Source: Flavobacterium sp. (lineage in GTDB: Bacteria > Bacteroidota > Bacteroidia > Flavobacteriales > Flavobacteriaceae). From it: a stretch of DNA of 64,000 bases. The DNA lies in the NCBI GenBank assembly GCA_030591585.1, contig JAUVAS010000003.1:1-64000 (forward strand). Direction: 5' to 3'. Below the pieces are notes generated by a model. That model ran no database searches. It worked only from the letters and a program-made list of their open reading frames with translations, and had not been told where the DNA came from. Positions 25,878 through 34,461 of this stretch are shown piece by piece. Made by a program: the position numbers and the translations under genes. Position 1 is the stretch's first letter. Every line of letters begins with the position of its first letter.

Positions 25878-26994
25878 AAAAAGACCCGAAAATGAACTCA
25901 TAGTCACCCGATATATCGATACCGACTTATCAGATCATATCGAAAAAATGGATACTCAGCTTATTGTCAAACATCTAAAAACAGCACAACAACTCAGTGT
26001 CTTGAAGTTTGGGCAAATTTCTGAAAAAGCAAGCATCAAAGATTATATCCAAGGGCTTGTTTTAGACTATCAAAAACTTGTGGACTATTGCAACAATCGA
26101 CTTAACGGAAAATTACAACAGGCCAGGGAGGTCTCAGAAATAGCAGATATGAAAGCTCAAGCAAAAGATATCGCTCGGCAAATAGACGAGACCGAAGATA
26201 CCTTGGCGGTTATAAAAGCCAAATTTGATGATAGTGCAAAGGCTTATAAAGCAACCTTAAAAAAATGGCAATGGGTACTTATAGTACTTTATTTCTTAGC
26301 AGGCTTTGAGCTGGTTGCTAATATGGGAGCCTATAGCCTGCTTGGTGGAAATATTCTAGCCTCTGCCTCAATTGCCATTATAAGCGGCATCGTGGTTTTC
26401 TATTGGGCGCATATCACGCCCAAAATGGTACTGCGCTTTGGTGGAAATAATTGGAAAAAACAAACCTTGATATTTATTATTATGGCACTGCCCATCGGGG
26501 TTATTTTTTACTTTTTTAGTGCCATGCGCATCGATTACCTACTTGCCCTAAATCCCGATATGAAAGGTGTCTTTAGTGGAAATCCACTTGTACCTACTAT
26601 GGTTAACTTTTTTGCATATCTCATCGCCACCTACTTAGTTTTTGAATTTCGCCCTACTGAGGCCACTAGAAACCTGTATAAAAAATATACCGATGACCTA
26701 AAAGAAATAGAGCTTCTTACGGCAAAACGTAGTGACCTTATAGCTACGGGGAACCTATTAGAACCCGAGCTTCGAAAACGGCTGCTAGATTATAAAAATA
26801 TTCTTCTCCTAGGCCAGCAAACAGAACAGGATATAGAAACTCGAATGTTTGGCTGTTTTCACAGTTTTAAAACAGAACTCTTTATCCGTACCAATGGTAA
26901 ATGCGCCTCTCTATTTACCAATGACATCACAAAGGACTTAGCACCTCTAAAACTTAATTACCAAGATATTAACCATAAAATCAAAACCCTATGA
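25864..26994 (+). CDS. Coiled-coil membrane protein of the mobilization operon
   Basis: 376 residues from the ATG at 25864, which lies inside the previous gene's end; the frame is open further upstream but without a fitting start. A coiled coil (about 80-125) precedes about four membrane helices (WVLIVLYFLAGFELVANMGA, ILASASIAIISGIVVFYW, LIFIIMALPIGVIFYFF, FFAYLIATYLVFEF), then a second helical part. It is probably part of the DNA-transfer or mobilization apparatus, by context. The next gene starts in an ATGA overlap. Confidence 0.6.
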   Translation: MKLFKKRPENELIVTRYIDTDLSDHIEKMDTQLIVKHLKTAQQLSVLKFGQISEKASIKDYIQGLVLDYQKLVDYCNNRLNGKLQQAREVSEIADMKAQAKDIARQIDETEDTLAVIKAKFDDSAKAYKATLKKWQWVLIVLYFLAGFELVANMGAYSLLGGNILASASIAIISGIVVFYWAHITPKMVLRFGGNNWKKQTLIFIIMALPIGVIFYFFSAMRIDYLLALNPDMKGVFSGNPLVPTMVNFFAYLIATYLVFEFRPTEATRNLYKKYTDDLKEIELLTAKRSDLIATGNLLEPELRKRLLDYKNILLLGQQTEQDIETRMFGCFHSFKTELFIRTNGKCASLFTNDITKDLAPLKLNYQDINHKIKTL

Positions 26995-27695
26995 AAACAT
27001 TTTTAATCCTTATGCTCCTTTTTGGCTCTTGCAGCTCTAACGATTCGCAGCTTATAGCCCTTAGTGTGCTAGCTGATAGAACAGAACCCAAGTACATACC
27101 CGTTCCCACCATAGAGGCTGTTTGGAGCCTTTGTGGTCTTAATGATAATTCAACCACTGGACTCAACTTTAGTTTTCAAAACATTGGAAACACGGATTAC
27201 AACACCCGTTATGTAGCTCAGTTAGAACCATATTCTATACTTGGAAATTCCTTACAACGACAAGCGGATGTTAAAAAACTGCAAAAGAAAATAGACACCT
27301 TAATTACACAGCAGAACCTAAAGGAGTATGACTTTCAAAATTCAAATATCTTTTTACCCCTTGTTAAGGAGTTAGAAGTTTTAAGTTCGACCCCAGCCAC
27401 TAAAAAAGTACTGCTACTCTATTCAGATTTGTCAGAATACTCAGATGTTTTTAATGTTTATGAAAGTTCTGAGCGAAAATTACTGCTCCGTGAGCATGAG
27501 AAAGTAGTGATGCAATTTCGCTCATTTCTTAACACCCCAGATTTAAGTGGTATCGATCTTTATATCATTTACTATCCTAAAACACCTGCCCAAAATAGAC
27601 TTTTTCAAAACCTATGCAAAGTCTACAAGGAAGTCTTTAATGGCACAGGACTCACTATTTATATAGGAATCGATAAACAGCTAAAAAATGAATAG
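26991..27695 (+). CDS. Lipoprotein of the mobilization operon
   Basis: 234 residues with a lipoprotein signal (ILMLLFGSCSS, Cys at 14). The middle contains TKKVLLLYSDLSEYSDVF, a strand-plus-Asp/Ser pattern like a divergent vWA fold. ATGA overlap with the previous gene and 8-base overlap with the next show one operon. Role unknown. Confidence 0.6.
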   Translation: MKTFLILMLLFGSCSSNDSQLIALSVLADRTEPKYIPVPTIEAVWSLCGLNDNSTTGLNFSFQNIGNTDYNTRYVAQLEPYSILGNSLQRQADVKKLQKKIDTLITQQNLKEYDFQNSNIFLPLVKELEVLSSTPATKKVLLLYSDLSEYSDVFNVYESSERKLLLREHEKVVMQFRSFLNTPDLSGIDLYIIYYPKTPAQNRLFQNLCKVYKEVFNGTGLTIYIGIDKQLKNE

Positions 27696-27843
27696 CAGTG
27701 CAGGTAAGATACTTTCCACTGCCATTGGGCAACTCCTAAAGTCCGTATGGAAACTTCTTTTACTAATTGTCTATGGCAGTGCGAAAATAGTAGAAACAAT
27801 CGCAGGGTTTGTTTCAAAAATAACAGAAAAAATGTTGAACTAA
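27688..27843 (+). CDS. Small membrane peptide, 51 aa
   Basis: Short frame overlapping the previous gene's stop. It has one hydrophobic segment (KSVWKLLLLIVYGSAKIVE). Position and overlap support a real gene of the operon. Function unknown. Confidence 0.5.
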   Translation: MNSSAGKILSTAIGQLLKSVWKLLLLIVYGSAKIVETIAGFVSKITEKMLN

Positions 27844-27855
27844 AACTTAATTATT

Positions 27856-29286
27856 ATGCTAAAACTACTGATAGAAACACTCAATGATATCTTAAAAGGA
27901 AGTTTAGACTTATTTATTGATGGCATCGATAGCCTGACAGGCAATAACCAAAGCGGTGATGCAAGTTTCGGAAACCCAAACAATCTTATTTCAAAACGAA
28001 ATAAAGGGTGGTGTGTGGACGGAAAACGATTTTTAGATATCCAAACTAGTAGACGTAATTTTTGTGTGGTCGCTGGCTCTGGAAAAGGAAAAACACAGGT
28101 ACATATTTTTCCGACACTTCTAAATTCTGACTCCTCAATGGTTGTTAATGATAACAGCTCTGAACTTGCCGCTACAATTCCATACCTCCAATCCAAAGGA
28201 GTTAAAACTCTAGTGATGAATTTAACCAAAACCAGTGGTGTTTATCTAAATCCACTTGATAGCTGTCGTGGTGATATCTCTGCTATGCGTAAGATTACCA
28301 AAACACTTATGGGAAATGCTTCAAAACAGGCGGATTTTTTCTCGCTATCTGGAGAAGATTGTTTAACTCTTTTCATACAGTTTGTATTAGAATCATTGCC
28401 TCGCATTCACGCTAATCTAGGAAATGTTTATTTCCTTATTTTAGAATATCAAGGCTCACCAAAAGTTATTGAACGCCTTATGGCAAAAAAGGCCTCCGAA
28501 TCTGTTTGGCAAAAGTTTAAAGCACTTTCAGGAAATTCAGAACGCACCCTAAAATCAATAACTGCAACAAGTTTGTCAGCACTTTCTTGGCTTGGTGATA
28601 ATCCAACCCTTGCAGACATTACATCGCTTACCAATATTTCTTTTGAAGATTTTAGAGAATCACAGCATTGTCTGTTTATACAATCTCCCGCATCAGATGC
28701 TAAATTCTACGCCTCTATGGTTTCTTTGGTGTTTCAGAGTTTTTATCGCTTTGCTTTTTCTAGCTTACCTAGTGAAAAAGACTTGGATATCATGATGATT
28801 TTGGATGAATTTTCTTCCCTGATTGACGGTCTTCCAGACTACAGTCAAACAATTTCTAACAGCCGAAAGTTCAAGATTCCACAGTGTATAATTTTACAAG
28901 ATGAATCTCTACTTAGCCCCTATAAAGAACTAAAAGATAATATTCTTCAGAACTGTTTTGTGAAGTGTTATTACGGAGGACAAGATAAAAAAGCATTTGA
29001 ATTGGAACGGCTTTTAGGTAGCTATCAGTACATCGACAAGGACAGCAAGCAAAAGAAAAAACGCCCACTAATGCACGCCTCTGAAATTCGTGAATTAGAT
29101 AATCAGATTCTTGTACTGCCCAATGGACAAAAACCCTTAAAGGTAAGAGTTACTCCAGCCTATAAACAAAGACGCCTTAGAAAGCAATTGGCAATGGAAT
29201 TACAAGACAATCAAATAGGCGATGTTGCGAAATATACTATTCAATACATCGACCTAAAACCTTATCGTAAGGAAGATAAAAACTAA
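27856..29286 (+). CDS. Type IV coupling protein (TraG/VirD4-like)
   Basis: 476 residues. Walker A-like AGSGKGKTQ (about 74-82) and a later MMILDEFSSL Walker B, followed by RKFKIPQCIILQDESLL. This is the order found in TraG/VirD4 coupling ATPases, which deliver the relaxase-bound strand to the transfer channel. It lies a few genes upstream of the relaxase. No VirB4 or channel genes were seen, so the element is more likely mobilizable than self-transmissible. Confidence 0.82.
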   Translation: MLKLLIETLNDILKGSLDLFIDGIDSLTGNNQSGDASFGNPNNLISKRNKGWCVDGKRFLDIQTSRRNFCVVAGSGKGKTQVHIFPTLLNSDSSMVVNDNSSELAATIPYLQSKGVKTLVMNLTKTSGVYLNPLDSCRGDISAMRKITKTLMGNASKQADFFSLSGEDCLTLFIQFVLESLPRIHANLGNVYFLILEYQGSPKVIERLMAKKASESVWQKFKALSGNSERTLKSITATSLSALSWLGDNPTLADITSLTNISFEDFRESQHCLFIQSPASDAKFYASMVSLVFQSFYRFAFSSLPSEKDLDIMMILDEFSSLIDGLPDYSQTISNSRKFKIPQCIILQDESLLSPYKELKDNILQNCFVKCYYGGQDKKAFELERLLGSYQYIDKDSKQKKKRPLMHASEIRELDNQILVLPNGQKPLKVRVTPAYKQRRLRKQLAMELQDNQIGDVAKYTIQYIDLKPYRKEDKN

Positions 29287-29299
29287 TAACAATAACTCT

Positions 29300-29491
29300 A
29301 TGAAAACAATAAAATATAAAATCAGTAAAAGATTAGCGGATACTATTTTTGGTGTAACTCTACTAATAGTAGCTGCTATCATTGTACAGCACATAGAAAT
29401 AAAGCAGTCTAAAGAAATGCAAGATATACTGTATCGATTGGAGACCCTTGAACAAACTAAGACTAATCTTAAGATTATGTGCGATGAGTAA
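29300..29491 (+). CDS. Small membrane protein, 63 aa
   Basis: One transmembrane segment (IFGVTLLIVAAIIVQHI) and a short coiled-coil tail. It overlaps the next gene by 8 bases. Component of the mobilization operon, function unknown. Confidence 0.55.
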   Translation: MKTIKYKISKRLADTIFGVTLLIVAAIIVQHIEIKQSKEMQDILYRLETLEQTKTNLKIMCDE

Positions 29492-29768
29492 ACAAACTAC
29501 ACTTTTTAACCCTGGGAAAATTCTTGATTGGGCAGAACAAGGTCTTACTTCTTTTTCTCTGGTGGTGGAAAAACGCACTCAGAAAATGCTTAACCGTCTT
29601 TATAAAAAAGACCTAAGGCGTGATGCTGTTAAAAAAAGTGTTTCTAGGAGAAAAAAAGCTAGCAAAGAACTAACGAAAATAAAGGATTCTCAAGTAACTG
29701 AGCGTTTGCAAGAGTTAGACAATCTAGACCAAGAGGTATCACAAGACAATGAAATAGATAAAGACTAA
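29484..29768 (+). CDS. Small basic protein, 94 aa
   Basis: Start chosen at ATG 29484, which overlaps the previous stop. Highly basic middle (KKDLRRDAVKKSVSRRKKAS) and acidic end. Could bind DNA in the relaxosome. No family recognised. Confidence 0.55.
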   Translation: MSKQTTLFNPGKILDWAEQGLTSFSLVVEKRTQKMLNRLYKKDLRRDAVKKSVSRRKKASKELTKIKDSQVTERLQELDNLDQEVSQDNEIDKD

Positions 29769-29779
29769 AAACAATCCTT

Positions 29780-30142
29780 ATGAAATTAATAACAAAAGAA
29801 CTAATTACCAGATTCAGTGAAGTTGGAGACCAAACAGAGGTAAGCAACCCACGAATTGTTGCAAAATTCTTTGACCCTACAGATTCAGCAACGTGGTATG
29901 CCACTCAGTATAATTCGGAAAGGAATATTTGTTTCGGATATGTAACAGGATTATTTGAAGATGAGTGGGGAAATTTCTCTATTAACGAACTTGAATCTTT
30001 AAAACGCCCCTTTGGACTCTCCATCGAAAGAGATATTCATTTTAAGGAAACTTTCTTTAATGATTTAAATAAAGAACGCAGGTTAATTGGGCTTGAAAAA
30101 GATCAATCATCAAAGGATAAAACCGATGAGTTAGAACGATAG
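29780..30142 (+). CDS. Hypothetical protein, 120 aa (DUF2958-like)
   Basis: Contains DPTDSATWYATQYNSERNIC, FGYVTGLFEDEWGNFSINEL and ERDIHFKE. This resembles the DUF2958 family common on plasmids and integrative elements, where a WY...FGYV...GY pattern recurs (recalled, not searched). Function unknown. Confidence 0.6.
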   Translation: MKLITKELITRFSEVGDQTEVSNPRIVAKFFDPTDSATWYATQYNSERNICFGYVTGLFEDEWGNFSINELESLKRPFGLSIERDIHFKETFFNDLNKERRLIGLEKDQSSKDKTDELER

Positions 30143-30144
30143 TA

Positions 30145-30546
30145 TTGGAGTTTAAATCTTTACATAGCTATTTAGATTTTTGCTTTTCAAATCAGGATTC
30201 GGTATCCGATTCGATGATTATTAAAGCCAAGAAGCAGTACCGAAAACTATATCTAGCTAGCTACAATACAAAATATCGAGAAAAGAATACCCAAATTACT
30301 TTTCGGATTTCCAAAAAGCAGTACAAGAAATTTGAGAAACTGGCAAAGAAAGATAAGGTGAAAGTCTCTTTCTATATAAAGCAGTTGATACTGAAAAACC
30401 ACAGCTCACATTTTGATTTAAAAAAACTTAAGCCTTTGCTATTACAAACCATTGATATAGCGGAAGAAGCAATAGAAGAAAATGAAAGGGTAGATACTTT
30501 GGAGTTATTAACTCTACTAGAGAAAATATACAAACTAATCAAATGA
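30145..30546 (+). CDS. Ribbon-helix-helix relaxosome accessory protein (MobC-like)
   Basis: 133 residues; the only in-frame start at this position is TTG at 30145. A ribbon-helix-helix pattern is readable as TQITFRISKKQYKKFEKLAK, then KVSFYIKQLIL. Such proteins help the relaxase bind oriT. The relaxase gene begins in an ATGA overlap with its stop, which supports this role. Confidence 0.7.
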   Translation: MEFKSLHSYLDFCFSNQDSVSDSMIIKAKKQYRKLYLASYNTKYREKNTQITFRISKKQYKKFEKLAKKDKVKVSFYIKQLILKNHSSHFDLKKLKPLLLQTIDIAEEAIEENERVDTLELLTLLEKIYKLIK

Positions 30547-31079
30547 TTGTAAAAGCCATCTCACATAAAAGCACTAAGAAATCATCGATTAAAAAACTCA
30601 TTACATATATTTTTAATCCAGAAAAGATGAAAGATATCCAAAAGGGAAGAGAGCCTCTTATTGTTAAGCAATTCATTAGTAGCTATGACAAAGAGAAGTG
30701 GGCTGATGCTTTTAAAAAAAATGATAGGGCAAAAACATTTCAGCATACAAAACGAACCGTACTCAGACACGAAATTATAAGTTTTTCTCCCGAGAGTTCT
30801 AAATATTTATCTCGTGAAAAACTAAAAACCCTTGCTAAATATTATTTAAAACACCGGTCTCCTTATTCTATGGGTGTAGCCACTGTTCACTATGATAAGT
30901 CACTACACATCCATTTCATCATCTCTGGCGTTTCCATTGAAGGAAACTCTACTCGTGTTTCTCGTAAAGAATTCAAGGCTTTTAAAATCAAATTGCAGGA
31001 ATTTCAACAAGAGAAATTTCCAGAATTATCACATTCAGTAGTTCAACATTCTAAAAAAAAAGTCTCAACCTCAAATTAA
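30543..31079 (+). CDS. Relaxase (MobA/VirD2-type), N-terminal part
   Basis: 178 residues. The HUH-type motif HYDKSLHIHFIISG (about 116-129) identifies a relaxase/mobilization nuclease that nicks oriT and is transferred with the strand. The frame stops soon after a run of nine A (31053-31061). In the -1 frame the coding sequence runs on without a stop to 31393 as a typical relaxase C-terminal part. The gene is therefore probably split by loss of one A, by programmed slippage, or by a sequencing error. Confidence 0.8.
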   Translation: MIVKAISHKSTKKSSIKKLITYIFNPEKMKDIQKGREPLIVKQFISSYDKEKWADAFKKNDRAKTFQHTKRTVLRHEIISFSPESSKYLSREKLKTLAKYYLKHRSPYSMGVATVHYDKSLHIHFIISGVSIEGNSTRVSRKEFKAFKIKLQEFQQEKFPELSHSVVQHSKKKVSTSN

Positions 31080-31096
31080 CTTTTCAAGAAGAGCGG

Positions 31097-31393
31097 ATGA
31101 AACTAAAAGGAATTTTATCTGAAAAAGAAAAACTCTCTTTTATGGTGATGCAGATTGCAGGTGGATGTAAAAGTTTAGATGAATTATCCAATAAACTTGA
31201 ATCAGAGTCTCTAGAACCCTACTATAGAAAAGGAATTTTTGCAGGACTTTGGCTAGGTAATAGAAAATTTCGCCTGACCACCTTGGGTGTTGGGAAAGAG
31301 CATTTGAAAGAACTCACTAGAGAACAACAGCGTCTTGGCGAACTTTCAATATTAGAATCGAATATAAACTTGCCTTTGGATAAATCGAGATAA
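31097..31393 (+). CDS. Relaxase C-terminal part, frame-shifted
   Basis: 98 residues from the first ATG, but the frame is open back to the nine-A run at 31053-31061. The segment LEPYYRKGIFAGLWLGNRKF, then RLTTLGVGKEHL, looks like the conserved C-terminal domain seen in flavobacterial MobA-like relaxases. Likely the second half of the gene at 30543, joined by a -1 shift. It could also be a separate small protein. Confidence 0.65.
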   Translation: MKLKGILSEKEKLSFMVMQIAGGCKSLDELSNKLESESLEPYYRKGIFAGLWLGNRKFRLTTLGVGKEHLKELTREQQRLGELSILESNINLPLDKSR

Positions 31394-31463
31394 TAGTTCT
31401 TATCTTAGAAACTTTTTTAGATAAAAAATTATTTTTACTCTCTAGGAATATTTTTATAGAAAC

Positions 31464-31829
31464 TTAAGTTAGGTTGAACCTTTTGGATAATGTTTTTTGT
31501 AACCCTTCATTTACACTATAAGACCCTTTTGAATCTATGTTCTTGTTTTCACTTGACGTTACTGATGTTTCATAATTAGGATAATTATCACTCTTACTCC
31601 TATTATTCTCCCACTGCATAGGACGGAGATTGACTAAATTAGAGTCGCCACCTTTTGAATCAGGGTAAACATGATCAATTTCCCATCCAAAACTTTCCTG
31701 TTTACCATACTTATCTCTTTGCATCCAAGCCCCTGCTACATCTTTACGATACTCATCAACATCGTAACCTTTAACTTTTGTTCCTTTATTCCAAACACTT
31801 TGAATTTCTTCATCACTAAAATCTGCCAT
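31464..31829 (-). CDS. HNH endonuclease
   Basis: 121 residues from the ATG at 31829; longer frames would run into the hairpin block. HNH motif: WEIDHVYPDSKGG (about 49-61), NLVNLRPMQWENNRSKSD (about 64-81). It is a nuclease of the small HNH type found in toxins and restriction-like proteins. No immunity or methylase partner is adjacent. It is transcribed from beside the structured block at 31906-32066. Confidence 0.8.
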   Translation of the reverse strand: MADFSDEEIQSVWNKGTKVKGYDVDEYRKDVAGAWMQRDKYGKQESFGWEIDHVYPDSKGGDSNLVNLRPMQWENNRSKSDNYPNYETSVTSSENKNIDSKGSYSVNEGLQKTLSKRFNLT

Positions 31830-31905
31830 AATTATTTGATATTTAAATGAGTATATCAAAATAGATGCCAAATAAAAAGACTGACAGTATGGCGCTTGAG
31901 GGATT

Positions 31906-32066
31906 CCAAAGGTCTCCTTTGGCAAGATAGCAAGTTTCTACATTAATGAAATGTTTGTAGCAACTTGCAATCTTGCTCTGCTCCTGTCCTAAAAGTTTTT
32001 ACTAAATACGACTTAGGTCAGAGCAGATCAAATGTCCTAAAAGTCCGCAGACGACTTAGGACATTT
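31906..32066. other. Block of four stacked hairpins
   Basis: Consecutive inverted repeats: CCAAAGG/CCTTTGG (31906-31922); a 21-bp stem with two mismatches (31922-31942 with 31956-31976); TGCTCTG/CAGAGCA (31974-31980 with 32019-32025) enclosing CCTAA/TTAGG; and AAATGTCCTAA/TTAGGACATTT (32030-32040 with 32056-32066, a probable terminator). The last two share TCCTAAAAGT...CGACTTAGG. It may be an attachment or transfer origin, a structured leader, or tandem terminators. Confidence 0.75.
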
Positions 32067-32137
32067 TTCTCTAAAGGACATTTATTATTTGAGATAAACT
32101 ATAAAAAATTCCTCTTCTAGTTGCTGCTACTAAAATA

Positions 32138-33196
32138 TTATTGTTTCATTATTTTTTTTGTAAATAAGCCTTTATCAGTTTGTACATTTAAAAAGTATAT
32201 TCCTGCTGTTAGTTCATTCACATCAATTTCCTTAGATGTTGTCGTTTTAAGAAGTTGCCCCTGCATTGAATATATTTCTAGTAAAGTAATATCTATGTTG
32301 TTTTTGGTATTTACGAACAATCTATTCGATGTTGGATTTGGGAATATTGATATTTCACTCAAAGCATTATCATTGACGCTTAAATTTTCACAATCATCGC
32401 TAAATATTACTCCAGCATCATATTCCCAATTTGCAGGAATATTACCAACAATATCCGTATCAACCTCAATACATTCAAGACTAGGGCAATTTAATGTTCT
32501 TAATGCTCCTAAGTTTTGATTATTACCATTTGCAACATTTAACATTTCAAGATTTGGAGAACCATTTAATGTTACTGTAAATAAATTTATATTACTACTT
32601 AAGTCTAAATTAGTGATTGGGTTTTCTCTACAAAATAAATATTGCAGATCTGTGTTTAAGCTTAAGTCTATATTTGTTATTTGATTATTACTACAAGCAA
32701 GGTCACTTAATAATAAATTATTAGATACATCTAGTGAGGTTAAACTATTTGCACCACATTCTAACATATTTAATTCTGTATTTTGAGATACATTCAGTGA
32801 AGTAAGCTGATTAACATCTATTAATAAAAATTCTAATACTGTTAATGAGGTTAAATCTATATTTCCTAAAATATTATTAGATAGATTTAAAAATACTATT
32901 CCTGTATTCTGTAATAAATCAATAGAAGCTAGTTGATTAAAACTACAGTTCAATTCTTCTAAAGAGCTAAAATCTTCAATTCCAGTTAAATCCGAAATAT
33001 TATTATTATCAACCTCTAAAGCTGATACATTTTCAATATCTGCCGTTAAAACTTGACCGTTAATAATCCCATCAGTGTCTATCCCTAAATCTATTAAGGC
33101 TTGTTCAAAGTTAGAGTCTGGAATTGATGTGGTTTGTGAAAAAACAAATTGCGTCAATGCAATAAGTATTGTTGTAAAAAATAATTTTGTTTTCAT
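32138..33196 (-). CDS. Secreted leucine-rich-repeat protein with type IX sorting domain
   Basis: 352 residues. Signal peptide 1-20 (LFFTTILIALTQFVFSQ), then SIPDSNFEQALIDLGIDTDG and about ten leucine-rich repeats of the NLTSLDVSNN type. A C-terminal sorting domain starts near 275 (ISIFPNPTSNRLFV...GIYFLNVQTDKG...KKIMKQ). Type A sorting domains direct proteins through the type IX system to the cell surface. Probably an adhesin or surface-binding protein. It looks like ordinary flavobacterial gene content inside the element. Confidence 0.9.
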   Translation of the reverse strand: MKTKLFFTTILIALTQFVFSQTTSIPDSNFEQALIDLGIDTDGIINGQVLTADIENVSALEVDNNNISDLTGIEDFSSLEELNCSFNQLASIDLLQNTGIVFLNLSNNILGNIDLTSLTVLEFLLIDVNQLTSLNVSQNTELNMLECGANSLTSLDVSNNLLLSDLACSNNQITNIDLSLNTDLQYLFCRENPITNLDLSSNINLFTVTLNGSPNLEMLNVANGNNQNLGALRTLNCPSLECIEVDTDIVGNIPANWEYDAGVIFSDDCENLSVNDNALSEISIFPNPTSNRLFVNTKNNIDITLLEIYSMQGQLLKTTTSKEIDVNELTAGIYFLNVQTDKGLFTKKIMKQ

Positions 33197-33281
33197 AGTT
33201 ATATGATTTTAGGTGAATAATAAGGCAAACATATAAAAAATAACTTAATAATACACCTTATTTGATACTCCTTTTAAGTGG

Positions 33282-33312
33282 TTGCTAAAAAGAAGTATCT
33301 CTTAGTAATTTG
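33282..33312 (+). promoter_or_regulatory. Promoter of the XRE / TIR-like / GHKL operon
   Basis: TTG at 33282-33284 and TAATTTG at 33306-33312 are 21 bases apart, close to the Bacteroidota pattern. The XRE ATG follows 5 bases later, so the transcript would be nearly leaderless. Confidence 0.45.
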
Positions 33313-33316
33313 TATT

Positions 33317-33553
33317 ATGGTAACACACGAAAAATATATAGAACAAAACCTAGGGCGATTAGGTAAAAAGCTTCAAAAATTAAGAAGAGAGAAAGGATAT
33401 AAGAATTACGAGCAGTTTGCTTTTGATAATAATATTTCAAGGGCTCAATATGGCCGCTATGAAAAAGGGCAAGACCTCAGGTTTAGTAGCCTTTGCAAAG
33501 TTCTCAAAGCCCTTGATGTTAGCTTGGAGGAATTTTTTAAAGGCTTTGAATAA
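33317..33553 (+). CDS. XRE-family HTH regulator
   Basis: 78 residues from ATG 33317; a frame opening at 33278 overlaps the promoter and is not used. HTH: LQKLRREKGYKNYEQFAFDN, NISRAQYGRYEKGQDLRFS. It precedes the TIR-like gene by 14 bases and probably represses this defence-like operon. Confidence 0.8.
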   Translation: MVTHEKYIEQNLGRLGKKLQKLRREKGYKNYEQFAFDNNISRAQYGRYEKGQDLRFSSLCKVLKALDVSLEEFFKGFE

Positions 33554-33567
33554 TTAATTTAGCTAAG

Positions 33568-34398
33568 ATGGCAATAAATGAATTCGCTTATAAAACAGAA
33601 TTTTTTAGTTTTAAATTTGATATATCATTAGATCAAATTATAAAAACAGTAGATGAAATAAATAGTGCTTATTTCAATAACTCAAACTTAGAAATAAGCT
33701 TTTCTTCTCTTGAAGAGTCCTTTATAAAGTTGACAGTTAAAGAATTTATTGAATTATACAATACATTCTTTCCTAATATTAATATGATTAGCTTTAATAT
33801 TCATAAGGATGTCACATCTTTTTCGATCAATTTTCAATACCGTAATCATTCTGTTGGTGCTAACGGAAATTTTTCTATTTATGCAGGTTCGATAGAAAAC
33901 AATAGGGCTATTGAAAAAATTATAAGAGAGAATCTTCCATTAGAGAGCCCAAAACAAATTGCTTTAGAAACTGAAATAGTGGTTTCTCCAATTTTCAATG
34001 CTCGGAATTTTAAAATAAAAGAAAAGTATTGTTTTGTATTGATGCCATTTACACTCAAATGGTCTAACCGTGTCTATAAACATCTAAGAGGAATCGTCAA
34101 TAATCTAGGATATAACTGTGAAAGAGCAGACAACTTATTTGGAAAAAATATTCTAGAAGATATTTGGTCAGCAATAAATGAAGCTGAAATTATTATTGCA
34201 GATGTAACAGCAAAAAACCCAAACGTATTCTATGAAATAGGTATTGCTCATACTTTAGGAAAAAAAGTGATATTAATTACCCAAAGTTCTGCAGATATCC
34301 CATTTGATTTTAAAGGATATAGGCATGTTATTTATGAAGATAATGTAGATGGTTTTAAGATTTTAGAAGATACTATTCCAAAGTATTTTAAGAGTTAA
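33568..34398 (+). CDS. TIR / nucleoside-deoxyribosyltransferase-like protein
   Basis: 276 residues. The N-terminal 150 residues are unrecognised. The C-terminal domain has CFVLMPF (about 155-161), IIIADVTAKNPNVFYEIG (about 207-224) and HTLGKKVILITQ. This is the NDT/TIR-like fold in which the Glu of FYEIG is the usual catalytic residue for cleaving N-glycosidic bonds. TIR-like domains of this kind act as NAD-depleting or nucleotide-modifying effectors in several defence systems. The gene lies between an XRE regulator and a GHKL-nuclease gene on the same strand, so an effector role is inferred. Confidence 0.7.
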   Translation: MAINEFAYKTEFFSFKFDISLDQIIKTVDEINSAYFNNSNLEISFSSLEESFIKLTVKEFIELYNTFFPNINMISFNIHKDVTSFSINFQYRNHSVGANGNFSIYAGSIENNRAIEKIIRENLPLESPKQIALETEIVVSPIFNARNFKIKEKYCFVLMPFTLKWSNRVYKHLRGIVNNLGYNCERADNLFGKNILEDIWSAINEAEIIIADVTAKNPNVFYEIGIAHTLGKKVILITQSSADIPFDFKGYRHVIYEDNVDGFKILEDTIPKYFKS

Positions 34399-34461
34399 AC
34401 ATTATGAAAACTAATTTTAAATCTTATGAAATTACTACCTTCGTAGGTTCAAATTCAGCTT

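Noticed and set aside
27840-28229. Minus-strand frame opposite the coupling ATPase
   Set aside because: Fully antisense to a gene with Walker motifs, no own signals.
32121-32519. 132-codon plus-strand frame opposite the LRR gene
   Set aside because: Antisense to a clear secreted LRR protein; its composition is a mirror of the repeat codons.
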